Shown piece after piece: positions 21,007-31,190 of a stretch of 64,000 nucleotides of DNA. Numbering within the stretch: position 1 is the first letter of the stretch; every line of letters begins with the position of its first letter. The stretch is taken from assembly GCA_018842655.1 (NCBI GenBank), contig JAGTWN010000004.1, positions 3,410,001 to 3,474,000 on the forward strand, read 5' to 3'. Below the pieces are notes generated by a model. It made no database searches, had not been told where the DNA came from, and saw only the letters and a list, made by a program, of their open reading frames with translations. The DNA comes from Candidatus Pantoea haifensis (GTDB lineage: Bacteria; Pseudomonadota; Gammaproteobacteria; Enterobacterales; Enterobacteriaceae). Both the position numbers and the translations under genes were made by a program.

Positions 21007-21028
21007 CCCCGAATTTTCGGGGTTTTTT
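21007..21028 (+). terminator. Terminator between metY and rimP
   Basis: CCCCGAA and TTCGGGG form a perfect 7-bp stem with loop TT, followed by six T and preceded by an A run. A second weak hairpin, GGGC/GCCC followed by TTTTTT, lies at about 21051-21067 just before rimP. Both occur in the E. coli metY-rimP leader, where part of the transcription reads through. Confidence 0.85.
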
Positions 21029-21085
21029 GTTATTAGCGAATCGAAATACTGGGCTTTAGGCCCTTTTTTATGTCTTGGGGTGGGC

Positions 21086-21538
21086 TTGTCCACATTAGAG
21101 CAAAAATTGACAGAGTTGGTATCGGCTCCGGTAGAGGCGCTCGGCTACGAACTGGTGGGTATTGAATTCGTTCGTGGTCGCACATCAACCCTGCGCATCT
21201 ATATTGATAGTGAAGATGGCATCAATGTCGATGATTGTGCAGATGTCAGCCACCAGGTGAGTGCCGTTATGGATGTAGAAGATCCCATTACGGTGCCTTA
21301 CAACCTAGAAGTCTCCTCACCGGGGCTCGATCGTCCGCTGTTTACCGCTGAGCATTACGTGCGCTTTACAGGTGATGAAGTGAGTCTGGTGCTGCGTATG
21401 GCCGTTCAGAACCGCCGTAAATGGCAGGGGATCATCAAAGCCGTTGAGGGCGAGATGATTACGGTAAACGTTGAGGGTAACGATGAAGTGTTCGCGCTGA
21501 GCAATATTCAGAAAGCGAACCTGGTCCCCCACTTTTAA
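21086..21538 (+). CDS. rimP: Ribosome maturation factor RimP
   Basis: A 150-residue factor for 30S maturation. Start TTG at 21086 gives [20 protein letters not shown], the same rare TTG start as in E. coli, with GGGGTGG just upstream. The body carries [37 protein letters not shown] and [19 protein letters not shown], the conserved RimP blocks, and ends in [11 protein letters not shown] longer open frame upstream runs through the leader terminator and is not real. First protein gene of the rimP-nusA-infB-rbfA-truB operon, 24 bases before nusA. Confidence 0.96.
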   Translation: MSTLEQKLTELVSAPVEALGYELVGIEFVRGRTSTLRIYIDSEDGINVDDCADVSHQVSAVMDVEDPITVPYNLEVSSPGLDRPLFTAEHYVRFTGDEVSLVLRMAVQNRRKWQGIIKAVEGEMITVNVEGNDEVFALSNIQKANLVPHF

Positions 21539-21562
21539 AAGTCCGGATTGAGGCTAACCAGG

Positions 21563-23050
21563 ATGAATAAAGAGATCTTAGCTGTCGTAGAAGCCGTTTC
21601 TAACGAAAAAGCCCTGCCGCGTGAGAAAATCTTCGAGGCGCTGGAGAGCGCGCTGGCTACTGCGACCAAGAAAAAGTACGAGCAAGAAATTGACGTACGT
21701 GTGAGCATTGATCGCAAAAGCGGCGATTTCGATACCTTCCGCCGTTGGGAAATCGTAGAAGAGGTGACACAGCCGACGCGCGAGATCACGCTGGAAGCGG
21801 CCCGCTACGAAGACGAAGCATTCAATCTGGGCGAATACGTTGAAGATCAGATTGAATCGGTCACGTTTGACCGTATCACCACGCAAACGGCGAAACAGGT
21901 TATCGTACAAAAGGTACGTGAAGCTGAGCGTGCAATGGTGGTTGATCAGTTCCGCGAGCAGGAAGGCGAAATCATCACCGGCGTGGTGAAGAAAGTTAAC
22001 CGTGACAACATTTCCCTGGATTTAGGCAACAATGCAGAAGCGGTGATTCTGCGTGAAGATATGCTGCCGCGTGAAAACTTCCGTCCGGGTGACCGTATTC
22101 GTGGCGTGCTTTATTCAGTACGTCCTGAAGCGCGTGGTGCACAACTGTTTGTCACCCGCTCTAAGCCGGAAATGTTGATTGAACTGTTCCGCATTGAAGT
22201 GCCAGAAATTGGCGAAGAAGTGATTGAAATTAAAGCCGCAGCCCGCGATCCGGGTTCACGCGCTAAAATTGCTGTAAAAACCAATGATAAACGTATCGAT
22301 CCGGTTGGTGCCTGTGTCGGGATGCGCGGTGCGCGTGTTCAGGCTGTTTCCAGCGAACTGGGCGGCGAGCGCATTGATATCGTGCTGTGGGACGATAACC
22401 CAGCGCAGTTTGTTATTAACGCCATGGCTCCGGCTGATGTGGCGTCAATTGTGGTTGATGAAGATAACCACACCATGGATATCGCTGTAGAGGCTGGAAA
22501 TCTGGCTCAGGCGATTGGCCGTAACGGCCAAAACGTGCGTTTAGCTTCCCAGTTAAGTGGTTGGGAGCTGAACGTGATGACCGTCGATGATCTGCAGGCT
22601 AAGCATCAGGCTGAAGCGCACGCAGCAATCGATATGTTCACTAAACATCTCGACATCGACGAAGAGTTCGCCACCGTACTGGTGGAAGAAGGCTTCTCCT
22701 CGCTGGAAGAGTTGGCCTACGTGCCAATCAATGAGCTGTTGGAAATCGACGGCCTCGACGAAGAGACCATTGAAGCCCTGCGTGAACGAGCAAAAAATGC
22801 GTTAACCACCCTGGCATTAGCGAAAGAAGAGAGCCTTGGTAATCAGGAGCCCGCTGAGGATCTTCTGAATCTTGAGGGCTTAGATCGTGCGCTGGCTTTC
22901 CGTCTGGCGGCGAAAGGCGTCTGCACGCTGGAAGATCTCGCTGAGCAAGGTGTTGACGATCTGACAGATATTGAAGGGCTGAATGATGAACAAGCCGGTG
23001 CGCTAATTATGGCTGCACGAAATATCTGCTGGTTCGGCGATGACGCGTAA
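21563..23050 (+). CDS. nusA: Transcription termination/antitermination factor NusA
   Basis: A 495-residue RNA polymerase-binding factor. The N-terminal domain begins [20 protein letters not shown]. An S1 domain follows (about 135-200; [20 protein letters not shown]), then KH1 and KH2 (to about 345; [16 protein letters not shown]), then two acidic repeats AR1 and AR2 (from about 365; [21 protein letters not shown]), as in enterobacterial NusA. The ATG at 21563 is preceded by AGG and matches the family start; five upstream codons in frame are not needed. It lies between rimP and infB; infB starts 17 bases after its stop. Confidence 0.97.
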   Translation: MNKEILAVVEAVSNEKALPREKIFEALESALATATKKKYEQEIDVRVSIDRKSGDFDTFRRWEIVEEVTQPTREITLEAARYEDEAFNLGEYVEDQIESVTFDRITTQTAKQVIVQKVREAERAMVVDQFREQEGEIITGVVKKVNRDNISLDLGNNAEAVILREDMLPRENFRPGDRIRGVLYSVRPEARGAQLFVTRSKPEMLIELFRIEVPEIGEEVIEIKAAARDPGSRAKIAVKTNDKRIDPVGACVGMRGARVQAVSSELGGERIDIVLWDDNPAQFVINAMAPADVASIVVDEDNHTMDIAVEAGNLAQAIGRNGQNVRLASQLSGWELNVMTVDDLQAKHQAEAHAAIDMFTKHLDIDEEFATVLVEEGFSSLEELAYVPINELLEIDGLDEETIEALRERAKNALTTLALAKEESLGNQEPAEDLLNLEGLDRALAFRLAAKGVCTLEDLAEQGVDDLTDIEGLNDEQAGALIMAARNICWFGDDA

Positions 23051-23067
23051 TAACAGGAAGGAACAGC

Positions 23068-25761
23068 ATGACAGATGTAACCGTAAAATCGCTGGCCGCA
23101 GAAATTCAGACTCCGGTCGATCGCCTGGTACAGCAATTTGCTGATGCAGGGATCCCTAAGTCTGAAAACGACGCAGTGACCCAGCACGAGAAAGAAACCT
23201 TACTGTCTCACCTGAATCGTGAGCATGGTCAGGCCGGTTCAGGCAAGCTGACATTGCAACGCAAAACGCGTAGCACCTTGAATATTCCAGGCACCGGGGG
23301 TAAAAGTAAGTCGGTGCAAATCGAAGTCCGCAAAAAACGCACATACGTGAAAGGTGATGCAGAAGCTGAGCAGCAAGCTCAGGCTGAAGCAGAAGCCGAG
23401 GCGCAGCGTGAAGCGGAAGAGCAGGCGCAACGCGAGGCTGAAGAAAAAGCCCGTCGCGAAGCTGAACAAAAAGCGCAACGTGAAGCCGAAGAGAAAGCCA
23501 AGCGCGAAGCCGCTGAAAAGGCGAAGCGTGCAGCAGCGGAAAATGAGAAAGTGACTAATCAACCTACCGATGACGCGACCAGGGCTGCGCAGTCTGATAA
23601 AGCCCGTCGCGAAGCAGAAGCCGCTGAACTGAAGCGTAAAGCTGAAGAAGAAGCGCGTCGTAAGCTCGAAGAGGCGGCTCGCCTCGCAGCTGAAGAAGCC
23701 CGTCGTTTAGCCGAAGAGAAAGCGGCTGAATGGGAAAAGCCTGAAGAAGAGGATAAAGGCGACTATCACGTCACCACCTCTACGCATGCTCGCCAGGCAG
23801 AAGACGAAAACGACCGTCAGGTCGAAGCTGGCCGTGCGCGTACCCGCAGCACCAAAGCGGCTCGTCCTGCGAAAAAAGGCAACAAGCATTCTGAGGCCAA
23901 AACTGACCGTGAAGAAGCGCGTGCTGCGGTTCGTGGCGGTAAAGGTGGCAAACATCGTAAACCAAGCGCACTGCAGCAGGGCTTTAACAAGCCAGCACAG
24001 GCCGTGAACCGCGATGTTGTTATCGGCGAAACCATCACTGTGGCTGAACTGGCTAACAAAATGGCGGTGAAAGGTTCTCTGGTCATCAAAGCGATGATGA
24101 AGATGGGCGCTATGGCGACTATCAACCAGGTTATCGATCAGGAAACCGCTCAGCTGGTTGCTGAAGAGATGGGCCATAAAGTTACCCTTCGTCGTGAGAA
24201 CGAGCTGGAAGAAGCGGTAATGGGCGATCGTGATACCGATGCTGCACAGGAATCTCGTGCACCGGTTGTGACCATCATGGGTCACGTTGACCACGGTAAA
24301 ACCTCGCTGCTGGACTACATTCGCTCTACTAAAATCGCCTCTGGCGAAGCGGGTGGCATTACCCAGCATATTGGTGCTTACCACGTCGAAACTGAAAACG
24401 GCATGGTCACCTTCCTTGACACCCCAGGTCACGCCGCGTTTACCGCCATGCGTGCTCGCGGTGCGCAGGCGACCGACATCGTTATTCTGGTTGTTGCAGC
24501 AGATGATGGCGTGATGCCACAAACCATCGAAGCTATTCAGCACGCTAAAGCGGCAAAAGTGCCGGTGGTGGTTGCTGTCAACAAGGTCGATAAGCCAGAA
24601 GCCGATCCCGATCGTGTTAAAAACGAGCTGACTCAGTACGGTATCATTCCGGAAGAGTGGGGCGGCGAAAACATGTTTGTTAACGTTTCTGCGAAAGCCG
24701 GTACCGGTATTGACGATCTGCTCAATGCTATTCTGCTGCAAGCGGAAGTGCTGGAGTTAACCGCTATCCGTGAAGGTATGGCGAGCGGTGTGGTTATCGA
24801 ATCGTTCCTCGACAAAGGTCGTGGTCCGGTTGCAACTGTACTGGTGCGTGAAGGTACGCTGAACAAAGGCGACATCGTGCTGTGCGGCTTCGAATATGGC
24901 CGTGTTCGTGCAATGCGTGATGAATTAGGCCGCGAAGTGCTGGAAGCGGGTCCGTCAATTCCGGTGGAAATCCTGGGCCTGTCTGGTGTGCCAGCAGCCG
25001 GTGATGAAGCAACCGTAGTACGTGACGAGAAGAAAGCACGTGAAGTTGCGCTGTATCGTCAGGGCAAATTCCGCGAAGTTAAACTGGCACGTCAGCAGAA
25101 GTCGAAGTTGGAGAACATGTTCGCCAACATGACCGAAGGCGAAGTGTCCGAGCTGAACATCGTGCTGAAAGCCGACGTACAGGGTTCGGTGGAAGCGATC
25201 TCCGATTCCTTGCTGAAACTCTCTACCGACGAAGTGAAGGTGAAGATTGTTGGCTCTGGCGTGGGCGGTATCACCGAAACCGACGCAACGCTGGCAGCAG
25301 CGTCCAACGCCATCATTCTTGGCTTTAACGTACGTGCTGATGCTTCTGCACGCCGCGTTATTGATGCAGAAAGCGTTGACCTGCGTTACTACTCAGTCAT
25401 CTATAACCTGATCGACGAAGTGAAAGCCGCAATGAGCGGTATGCTGGCACCTGAGTACAAACAGCAGATTATTGGTCTGGCTGAAGTACGTGACGTGTTC
25501 AAATCACCGAAATTTGGCGCTATCGCAGGTTGTATGGTGACGGAAGGTAATATCAAGCGTCACAATCCAATCCGCGTTCTGCGTGACAACGTGGTGATTT
25601 ACGAAGGTGAACTCGAATCACTGCGTCGCTTTAAAGATGACGTTAACGAAGTGCGTAACGGCATGGAGTGTGGTATCGGCGTTAAGAACTACAACGACGT
25701 GCGTACCGGCGACATGATTGAAGTCTTTGAAGTGATTGAAGTTAAACGCACCATCGCTTAA
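23068..25761 (+). CDS. infB: Translation initiation factor IF-2
   Basis: An 897-residue GTPase that brings fMet-tRNA to the 30S subunit. The N-terminal domain (1-50) is followed by a highly charged Ala/Glu/Lys/Arg-rich linker (about 95-215) of imperfect QREAEEKA-type repeats. The G domain has G1 GHVDHGKT near 404, G3 DTPGHAAF, G4 NKVDKPEA, then domains II-IV. A GTG at 23551 (codon 162, VTNQPTDD) lies where E. coli starts its shorter IF2-2 form, so an internal start is plausible (inference). Long open frames on the other strand in the linker reflect codon bias and are not genes. Confidence 0.97.
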   Translation: MTDVTVKSLAAEIQTPVDRLVQQFADAGIPKSENDAVTQHEKETLLSHLNREHGQAGSGKLTLQRKTRSTLNIPGTGGKSKSVQIEVRKKRTYVKGDAEAEQQAQAEAEAEAQREAEEQAQREAEEKARREAEQKAQREAEEKAKREAAEKAKRAAAENEKVTNQPTDDATRAAQSDKARREAEAAELKRKAEEEARRKLEEAARLAAEEARRLAEEKAAEWEKPEEEDKGDYHVTTSTHARQAEDENDRQVEAGRARTRSTKAARPAKKGNKHSEAKTDREEARAAVRGGKGGKHRKPSALQQGFNKPAQAVNRDVVIGETITVAELANKMAVKGSLVIKAMMKMGAMATINQVIDQETAQLVAEEMGHKVTLRRENELEEAVMGDRDTDAAQESRAPVVTIMGHVDHGKTSLLDYIRSTKIASGEAGGITQHIGAYHVETENGMVTFLDTPGHAAFTAMRARGAQATDIVILVVAADDGVMPQTIEAIQHAKAAKVPVVVAVNKVDKPEADPDRVKNELTQYGIIPEEWGGENMFVNVSAKAGTGIDDLLNAILLQAEVLELTAIREGMASGVVIESFLDKGRGPVATVLVREGTLNKGDIVLCGFEYGRVRAMRDELGREVLEAGPSIPVEILGLSGVPAAGDEATVVRDEKKAREVALYRQGKFREVKLARQQKSKLENMFANMTEGEVSELNIVLKADVQGSVEAISDSLLKLSTDEVKVKIVGSGVGGITETDATLAAASNAIILGFNVRADASARRVIDAESVDLRYYSVIYNLIDEVKAAMSGMLAPEYKQQIIGLAEVRDVFKSPKFGAIAGCMVTEGNIKRHNPIRVLRDNVVIYEGELESLRRFKDDVNEVRNGMECGIGVKNYNDVRTGDMIEVFEVIEVKRTIA

Positions 25762-25785
25762 ATAACAGCTGATGTGATGCAATTT

Positions 25786-25804
25786 GGGAGGCCATTGGCC
25801 TCCC
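25786..25804 (+). other. Hairpin between infB and rbfA
   Basis: GGGAGGCC and GGCCTCCC form a perfect 8-bp stem with loop ATT. No T tract follows, and rbfA starts 21 bases later, so it is more likely an RNA processing or stability element than a terminator. Confidence 0.6.
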
Positions 25805-25825
25805 GAATTATTTGGAGAAAAGATG

Positions 25826-26233
25826 ATGGCGAAAGAATTTGGTCGCCCGCAGCGCGTGTCACAAGAGCTGCAAAAAGAGATCGCAATGATTCTGCAACGC
25901 GAAATTAAAGATCCGCGTTTAGGCATGATGGTCACCGTCTCCGGCGTTGAAGTTTCGCGCGATCTCGCTTATGCCAAAGTGTTTGTCACTTTCCTTAATG
26001 ACAAAGACGAAGAAGCAGTGAAAAACGGCCTGAAGGCGCTGAAAGAAGCTTCTGGTTATATCCGTATTCTGCTGGGTAAAGCGATGCGTCTGCGTATCGT
26101 GCCGGAATTAACCTTCTTCTATGATAACTCCCTGATTGAAGGGATGCGCATGTCCAACCTGGTCAGCAGCGTAGTAAAAAATGACGCTGAGCGCCGGGGT
26201 ACAGATGCAGCAGATGAGGACGAGGAAGCGTAA
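25826..26233 (+). CDS. rbfA: 30S ribosome-binding factor RbfA
   Basis: A 135-residue KH-fold cold-shock factor for 16S rRNA 5'-end maturation. It begins [20 protein letters not shown] and contains [20 protein letters not shown], the AKVFVTFL strand and [16 protein letters not shown] use ATG 25826, eight bases after GGAG; the ATG at 25823 is also possible. The tail is acidic (DAADEDEEA). Its stop overlaps the truB start by one base (TAATG), showing translational coupling. Confidence 0.96.
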   Translation: MAKEFGRPQRVSQELQKEIAMILQREIKDPRLGMMVTVSGVEVSRDLAYAKVFVTFLNDKDEEAVKNGLKALKEASGYIRILLGKAMRLRIVPELTFFYDNSLIEGMRMSNLVSSVVKNDAERRGTDAADEDEEA

Positions 26234-27177
26234 TGAGCCGTCCTCGCCGTCGCGGTCGCGACGTCCATGGCGTATTGCTGCTGGATAAGCCGCAAGGCGC
26301 CTCATCCAATGATGTCCTGCAAAAAGTGAAGCGTATTTTCAATGCAAACCGGGCAGGGCATACCGGTGCGCTTGATCCGCTGGCAACCGGCATGCTGCCG
26401 ATTTGTCTGGGTGAAGCCACCAAGTTTTCCCAGTATCTGCTGGATTCTGATAAGCGTTATCGTGTCATTGCACGCTTAGGGCAACGTACTGATACCTCAG
26501 ACGCTGATGGCAATGTGGTAGAAACGCGTCCTGTCAGTTTTAATCAGGCGGAACTGGATGCTGCTTTAGACGGTTTCCGAGGCGATACGCTGCAAGTGCC
26601 CTCAATGTTTTCAGCGTTAAAACATCAAGGCCGACCACTGTATGAATATGCCCGCCAGGGTATTCATATTGAGCGTGAAGCGCGCCCCATCACTGTGTAC
26701 CAATTGCAGTTCATTCGTTGGCAGGATGATGAGCTTGAGCTGGAAATCCACTGCTCTAAAGGCACTTATATCCGCACTATCATTGATGATCTCGGTGAGA
26801 AACTTGGCTGTGGCGCACACGTCATCATGCTGCGTCGTTTGCAGGTTGCCCGTTATCCCTTTGAAAAAATGGTCACGCTTGAGCAGCTCAACACATTGCT
26901 GAATGCTGCAACTGAAGCGGGCATTTCACTCGAAGAGCAGCTTGATCCGCTGCTGCTGCCAATGGACAGTCCGGCATCGGCTTTCCCGGAAGTCAATTTA
27001 CTGCCTGTTGTTGCTGCCTATTTTAAGCAAGGGCAGCCGGTACAGGCCAGCAATGTGCCAACTGAAGGACTGGTTCGCGTGACCGAAGGTGAAGCGCGCA
27101 AGTTTATCGGTATGGCAGAAATTGCCGATGATGGGCGCGTTGCGCCGCGTCGTCTGGTGGTTGAGTTTCAAGATTAA
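26233..27177 (+). CDS. truB: tRNA pseudouridine-55 synthase TruB
   Basis: A 314-residue enzyme that makes pseudouridine 55 in the T loop of tRNAs. The start [20 protein letters not shown] leads into the catalytic block [23 protein letters not shown] (active-site Asp in GALDPLATG) and then [19 protein letters not shown]. The [17 protein letters not shown] block follows, and a C-terminal PUA-like part ends VEFQD. Length matches E. coli TruB (314). Last gene of the rimP operon proper; rpsO follows after 125 bases. Confidence 0.96.
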   Translation: MSRPRRRGRDVHGVLLLDKPQGASSNDVLQKVKRIFNANRAGHTGALDPLATGMLPICLGEATKFSQYLLDSDKRYRVIARLGQRTDTSDADGNVVETRPVSFNQAELDAALDGFRGDTLQVPSMFSALKHQGRPLYEYARQGIHIEREARPITVYQLQFIRWQDDELELEIHCSKGTYIRTIIDDLGEKLGCGAHVIMLRRLQVARYPFEKMVTLEQLNTLLNAATEAGISLEEQLDPLLLPMDSPASAFPEVNLLPVVAAYFKQGQPVQASNVPTEGLVRVTEGEARKFIGMAEIADDGRVAPRRLVVEFQD

Positions 27178-27302
27178 GCCGCGCAGGCCTGCCTGAAGGG
27201 ATATTTGCGTTGCTATCAGGCGAGGAGTAGAATAGCGCGGCTTTAAAGCGGGATGCTGAATTAGAGATCGGCACCCATACATTCATTTAACTGGAGTTTA
27301 TT

Positions 27303-27572
27303 ATGTCTCTAAGCGTAGAAGCTAAAGCAGAGATCGTTGCTAAATATGGTCGTGGTGCTAACGACAGCGGTTCAACCGAAGTTCAGGTTGCTCTGTTGAC
27401 TGCGCAGATCAACCATCTGCAGGGCCACTTCTCTGAGCACAAGAAAGACCACCACAGCCGCCGCGGTCTGCTGCGCATGGTATCTCAGCGTCGTAAGCTG
27501 CTGGACTACCTGAAGCGTAAAGACGTTGCACGCTACAGCAGCCTGATCGAAAGCCTCGGTCTGCGTCGCTAA
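27303..27572 (+). CDS. rpsO: 30S ribosomal protein S15
   Basis: An 89-residue primary 16S rRNA-binding protein. It contains [20 protein letters not shown] and [20 protein letters not shown], the RNA-binding signature, and ends [10 protein letters not shown]. Length is identical to E. coli S15. A GGAG site precedes the ATG. The 125-base leader after truB probably holds the promoter and the S15 autoregulatory structure known in E. coli, but I could not draw the pseudoknot with certainty. Followed by a strong terminator before pnp. Confidence 0.98.
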   Translation: MSLSVEAKAEIVAKYGRGANDSGSTEVQVALLTAQINHLQGHFSEHKKDHHSRRGLLRMVSQRRKLLDYLKRKDVARYSSLIESLGLRR

Positions 27573-27637
27573 GTCTGAAGAATCTGATCGAGAGTTTGCA
27601 AAAAAGGCATCTTACGGTCAGATTTGTGCGAGTTTCG

Positions 27638-27668
27638 CGAAAAAGGGGCCTTTATGGCCCCTTTTTCG
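27638..27668 (+). terminator. Terminator after rpsO
   Basis: CGAAAAAGGGGCC and GGCCCCTTTTTCG form a 13-bp perfect stem with loop TTTAT. It corresponds to the rpsO t1 terminator between rpsO and pnp. Confidence 0.92.
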
Positions 27669-27738
27669 AGCAATCCGCAGCAATCCGTACCAAACTCATG
27701 TATTGTTGCTTTAAGTGATCTTTGATTGCAGAGGTTCG

Positions 27739-27792
27739 CGCGGCTAATGAGAGGCTTTACCGCAGGGGCGGTTAGGGTTGTCATTAGTCGCG
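27739..27792 (+). promoter_or_regulatory. pnp leader double hairpin (RNase III processing region)
   Basis: CGCGGCTAATGA (27739-27750) pairs with TCATTAGTCGCG (27781-27792) in 12 bp with one G-U pair. An inner ACCGC/GCGGT hairpin sits inside. In E. coli an equivalent leader stem is cut by RNase III and lets PNPase repress its own synthesis. Position, 73 bases before the pnp start, agrees. Confidence 0.75.
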
Positions 27793-27864
27793 AGGATGCA
27801 ACTGAAGATCGGTAATCAATGGCAGGCTAAAGATGGCTTTGCCCCGAAGTTAAGGATGTTAATT

Positions 27865-29998
27865 TTGCTGAACCCGATCGTACGCAAATTCCAATATGGT
27901 CAGCATACCGTCACGCTGGAAACCGGCATGATGGCACGCCAGGCCACTGCAGCCGTTATGGTAAGCATGGATGACACTGCGGTATTCGTTACCGTTGTTG
28001 GCCAGAAAAAGCTAAGCCAGGCCAGGATTTTTCCCGCTGACCGTAAACTATCAAGAACGTACTTATGCTGCTGGCCGTATTCCAGGCAGCTTCTTCCGTC
28101 GTGAAGGTCGCCCGAGCGAAGGCGAAACGCTGATTGCACGCCTGATTGACCGCCCGGTTCGCCCGCTGTTCCCGGAAGGCTTTGTTAACGAAGTACAGGT
28201 TATCGCGACTGTTGTTTCTGTTAACCCACAGGTTAACCCTGACATCGTTGCCATGATCGGTGCGTCTGCTGCGCTGTCACTGTCAGGTATTCCGTTTAAT
28301 GGTCCAATTGGTTCTGCACGAGTAGGTTACATTAACGATCAGTATGTGCTTAACCCAACGGCAGATGAAATCAAGCAATCGCGCCTGGATCTGGTGGTTG
28401 CCGGTACGCAGAATGCGGTACTGATGGTTGAATCTGAAGCTGACGTTCTGACCGAAGAACAAATGCTGGGTGCAGTGGTATTTGGTCACGATCAGCAGCA
28501 GGTTGTGATTGAAAACATCAACGCACTGGTTGCTGAAGCCGGTAAACCACGTTGGGACTGGCAGCCAGAAGCAACCAACGATGCGCTGAACGCACGTATT
28601 GCAGCCCTGGCAGAAACTCGCCTGAGCGATGCTTATCGCATCACTGAAAAACAGCTGCGCTATGAGCAGGTTAACCTGATCAAAAGCGAAACTACGGCAG
28701 CCCTGCTGGCAGAAGACGAAACGCTGGATGAAGGTGAAATCAGCGATCTGCTGCACGCTATCGAGAAAAACGTTGTACGTACCCGTATTCTGAACGGCGA
28801 ACTGCGTATTGATGGTCGTGAAAAAGATATGATTCGTGGTCTGGATGTACGCACTGGCGTGCTGCCACGTACGCACGGCTCTTCACTGTTTACCCGTGGT
28901 GAAACACAGGCGCTGGTTACCGCCACGCTGGGTACTGCACGTGATGCGCAGAACCTGGATGAGCTGATGGGTGAACGTACCGACAGCTTCCTGTTCCACT
29001 ATAACTTCCCTCCATACTCTGTTGGCGAAACGGGCATGGTGGGTTCGCCTAAGCGTCGTGAAATTGGTCACGGTCGTCTGGCGAAGCGCGGCGTATTAGC
29101 CGTTATGCCAAAACCGGAAGATTTTCCTTACACCGTTCGCGTAGTATCTGAAATCACTGAATCAAACGGCTCTTCTTCAATGGCCTCTGTTTGCGGTGCT
29201 TCTCTGGCGCTGATGGATGCGGGCGTGCCGATCAAAGCCGCTGTTGCCGGTATCGCAATGGGTCTGGTGAAGGAAGGCGAGAAGTTTGTTGTTCTGTCTG
29301 ACATTCTGGGTGATGAAGATCACCTGGGCGACATGGACTTCAAAGTTGCTGGTAGCCGTGACGGCGTGACCGCGCTGCAAATGGATATCAAAATCGAAGG
29401 TATCACCCGTGAAATCATGCAGGTGGCATTGAACCAGGCTAAGGGTGCGCGTCTGCACATTCTGGGCGTAATGGAACAGGCTATCAGCACGCCACGCACG
29501 GAAATCTCCGAGTTTGCACCGCGCATTTACACCATCAAGATCAACTCTGACAAGATCAAAGATGTTATCGGTAAAGGCGGCTCAGTGATTCGTGCTCTGA
29601 CCGAAGAAACCGGGACTACCATTGAGATCGAAGATGACGGTACGGTGAAAATCGCGGCAACCGATGGCCTGAAAGCCAAAGAAGCGATTCGCCGTATCGA
29701 AGAGATTACAGCTGAAATCGAAGTAGGCCGCATTTACAACGGTAAAGTAACACGCATCGTTGATTTTGGTGCCTTCGTTGCGATTGGTGGCGGTAAAGAA
29801 GGTCTGGTACATATCTCACAGATCGCTGATAAGCGCGTGGAGAAAGTAACTGACTATCTGCAGATGGGACAGGAAGTACCGGTTAAGGTGATGGAAGTTG
29901 ATCGCCAGGGCCGTGTTCGTCTGAGCATTAAAGAAGCGACAGAGTCAAAGCCGCAGGCTGAAGAAGCTGCAGCTGCAAGCACGCCTGACGCGGAATAA
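27865..29998 (+). CDS. pnp: Polyribonucleotide nucleotidyltransferase (PNPase), reading frame interrupted
   Basis: Phosphorolytic 3'-5' exoribonuclease of the degradosome. TTG at 27865 gives [21 protein letters not shown], as in E. coli, after AAGGATG. Two RNase PH-like domains (second one with [13 protein letters not shown] and [19 protein letters not shown]), then KH ([20 protein letters not shown]) and S1 ([20 protein letters not shown]) near the C-terminus. One A is missing at 28006-28010 and one T at 28028-28032; adding both yields [20 protein letters not shown] and 711 residues, the E. coli length. The tail ends in an Ala/Glu-rich stretch. nlpI follows. Confidence 0.95.
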
Positions 29999-30012
29999 GT
30001 CGTTCCTGATTT

Positions 30013-30039
30013 GCCTCTCCTTGTATTGCGAGGAGAGGC
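30013..30039 (+). terminator. Terminator after pnp
   Basis: GCCTCTCCT and AGGAGAGGC form a 9-bp stem with loop TGTATTGCG, followed by GTTTGTGTT. The T tract is interrupted, so efficiency may be partial. Confidence 0.7.
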
Positions 30040-30127
30040 GTTTGTGTTATCGCGAGGGCGGGAATCCTTGTGCACAGCAGGCGGACGACAGGATGGTTGT
30101 CCCAATGTTTGTATTCGGGAGTGGGAA

Positions 30128-31012
30128 ATGAAGCCTTTTTTGCGCTGGTGTTTTGTTGCGACAGCTTTGACGCTGGCAGGATGCAGCAACTCCAATTGGC
30201 GTAAGAACGATGTTCTTGCAGTACCTTTACAGCCCACACTGCAGCAAGAAGTGATTCTGGCGCGCATGGAACAAATTCTTGCCAGTCGCGCCCTCACCGA
30301 TGATGAACGCGCACAGCTGTTATATGAGCGCGGAGTGTTGTATGATAGTTTGGGTCTGAGGGCATTAGCGCGGAACGATTTTTCGCAAGCGTTGTCTATA
30401 AGACCTGATATGCCGGAAGTATTTAACTACCTCGGCATATATTTAACGCAGGCGGGCAATTTTGATGCCGCCTATGAAGCGTTTGATTCTGTACTTGAGC
30501 TTGATCCAACTTACAACTATGCGCATTTAAACCGTGGTATCGCCCTCTATTACGGCGGTCGATACAAGTTAGCGCAAGATGATCTGCTGGCGTTTTATCA
30601 AGACGATCCTAACGATCCTTTCCGTAGTTTGTGGCTCTATCTCGTCGAAAGTGAGATGGACGCTGACAAAGCTAAAGTAACGTTGCAACAGCGTTACGAC
30701 AAAGCGGTGAAGGAACAATGGGGATGGAATATTGTCGAGTTCTACCTGGGCGACATCAGCGAAAAAACGTTGATGGAAAGTCTTAAGGCGGACGCAACGG
30801 ATAACACCTCGCTCGCTGAACATCTCAGTGAAACCAACTTCTATTTAGGTAAGTACTACCTAAGTCTGGGGGAGAAGGATGACGCGAAAGCGTTATTCAA
30901 ACTGGCGGTGGCTAACAACGTGAATAACTTTGTTGAACACCGATACGCATTGTTGGAACTGGCGCAACTCGGCCAGACACAAGACGATTTATCAGAATCT
31001 GACCAGCAATAG
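30128..31012 (+). CDS. nlpI: Outer-membrane lipoprotein NlpI (TPR)
   Basis: A 294-residue lipoprotein that scaffolds peptidoglycan hydrolases and partners the protease Prc. The lipobox LAGC places the lipidated Cys at residue 19. Tetratricopeptide repeats follow, for example [40 protein letters not shown] and [20 protein letters not shown]. Length equals E. coli NlpI. I use the ATG at 30128; an upstream extension in frame has no signal sequence. It lies between pnp and deaD in the conserved order. Confidence 0.95.
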   Translation: MKPFLRWCFVATALTLAGCSNSNWRKNDVLAVPLQPTLQQEVILARMEQILASRALTDDERAQLLYERGVLYDSLGLRALARNDFSQALSIRPDMPEVFNYLGIYLTQAGNFDAAYEAFDSVLELDPTYNYAHLNRGIALYYGGRYKLAQDDLLAFYQDDPNDPFRSLWLYLVESEMDADKAKVTLQQRYDKAVKEQWGWNIVEFYLGDISEKTLMESLKADATDNTSLAEHLSETNFYLGKYYLSLGEKDDAKALFKLAVANNVNNFVEHRYALLELAQLGQTQDDLSESDQQ

Positions 31013-31117
31013 CTGACGAACTTTTATTGCCTGTAATACCTGTAAAGTCATCATCTTCAGGGATGAGGGCTTTTCTGTTCGTCAAAACTTCTAATTTGAG
31101 CCGGTTCACACTTTTTG

Positions 31118-31174
31118 ATGAAAATGACTGAAAATTTTCACGACGAGTTATGTAGACTGGCCGCCGCAATCTAA
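31118..31174 (+). CDS. yrbN: Tiny YrbN-like protein upstream of deaD
   Basis: An 18-codon frame, [18 protein letters not shown], that ends 16 bases before the deaD start. Its core [10 protein letters not shown] resembles the small protein YrbN found at the same place in E. coli (from memory; the E. coli protein is a little longer). The stop codon TAA at 31172-31174 lies inside CTAAGAGG, so the stop overlaps the deaD ribosome site, suggesting translational coupling or a leader-peptide role. No strong ribosome site of its own is visible. Expression is not proven. Confidence 0.6.
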   Translation: MKMTENFHDELCRLAAAI

Positions 31175-31190
31175 GAGGCACGTGTACTAC

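Noticed and set aside
23239-24741. Long open frames antisense to infB (up to 344 codons)
   Set aside because: They mirror the repetitive Ala/Glu/Lys linker and strong codon bias of infB. The translations show low complexity and no start signals.
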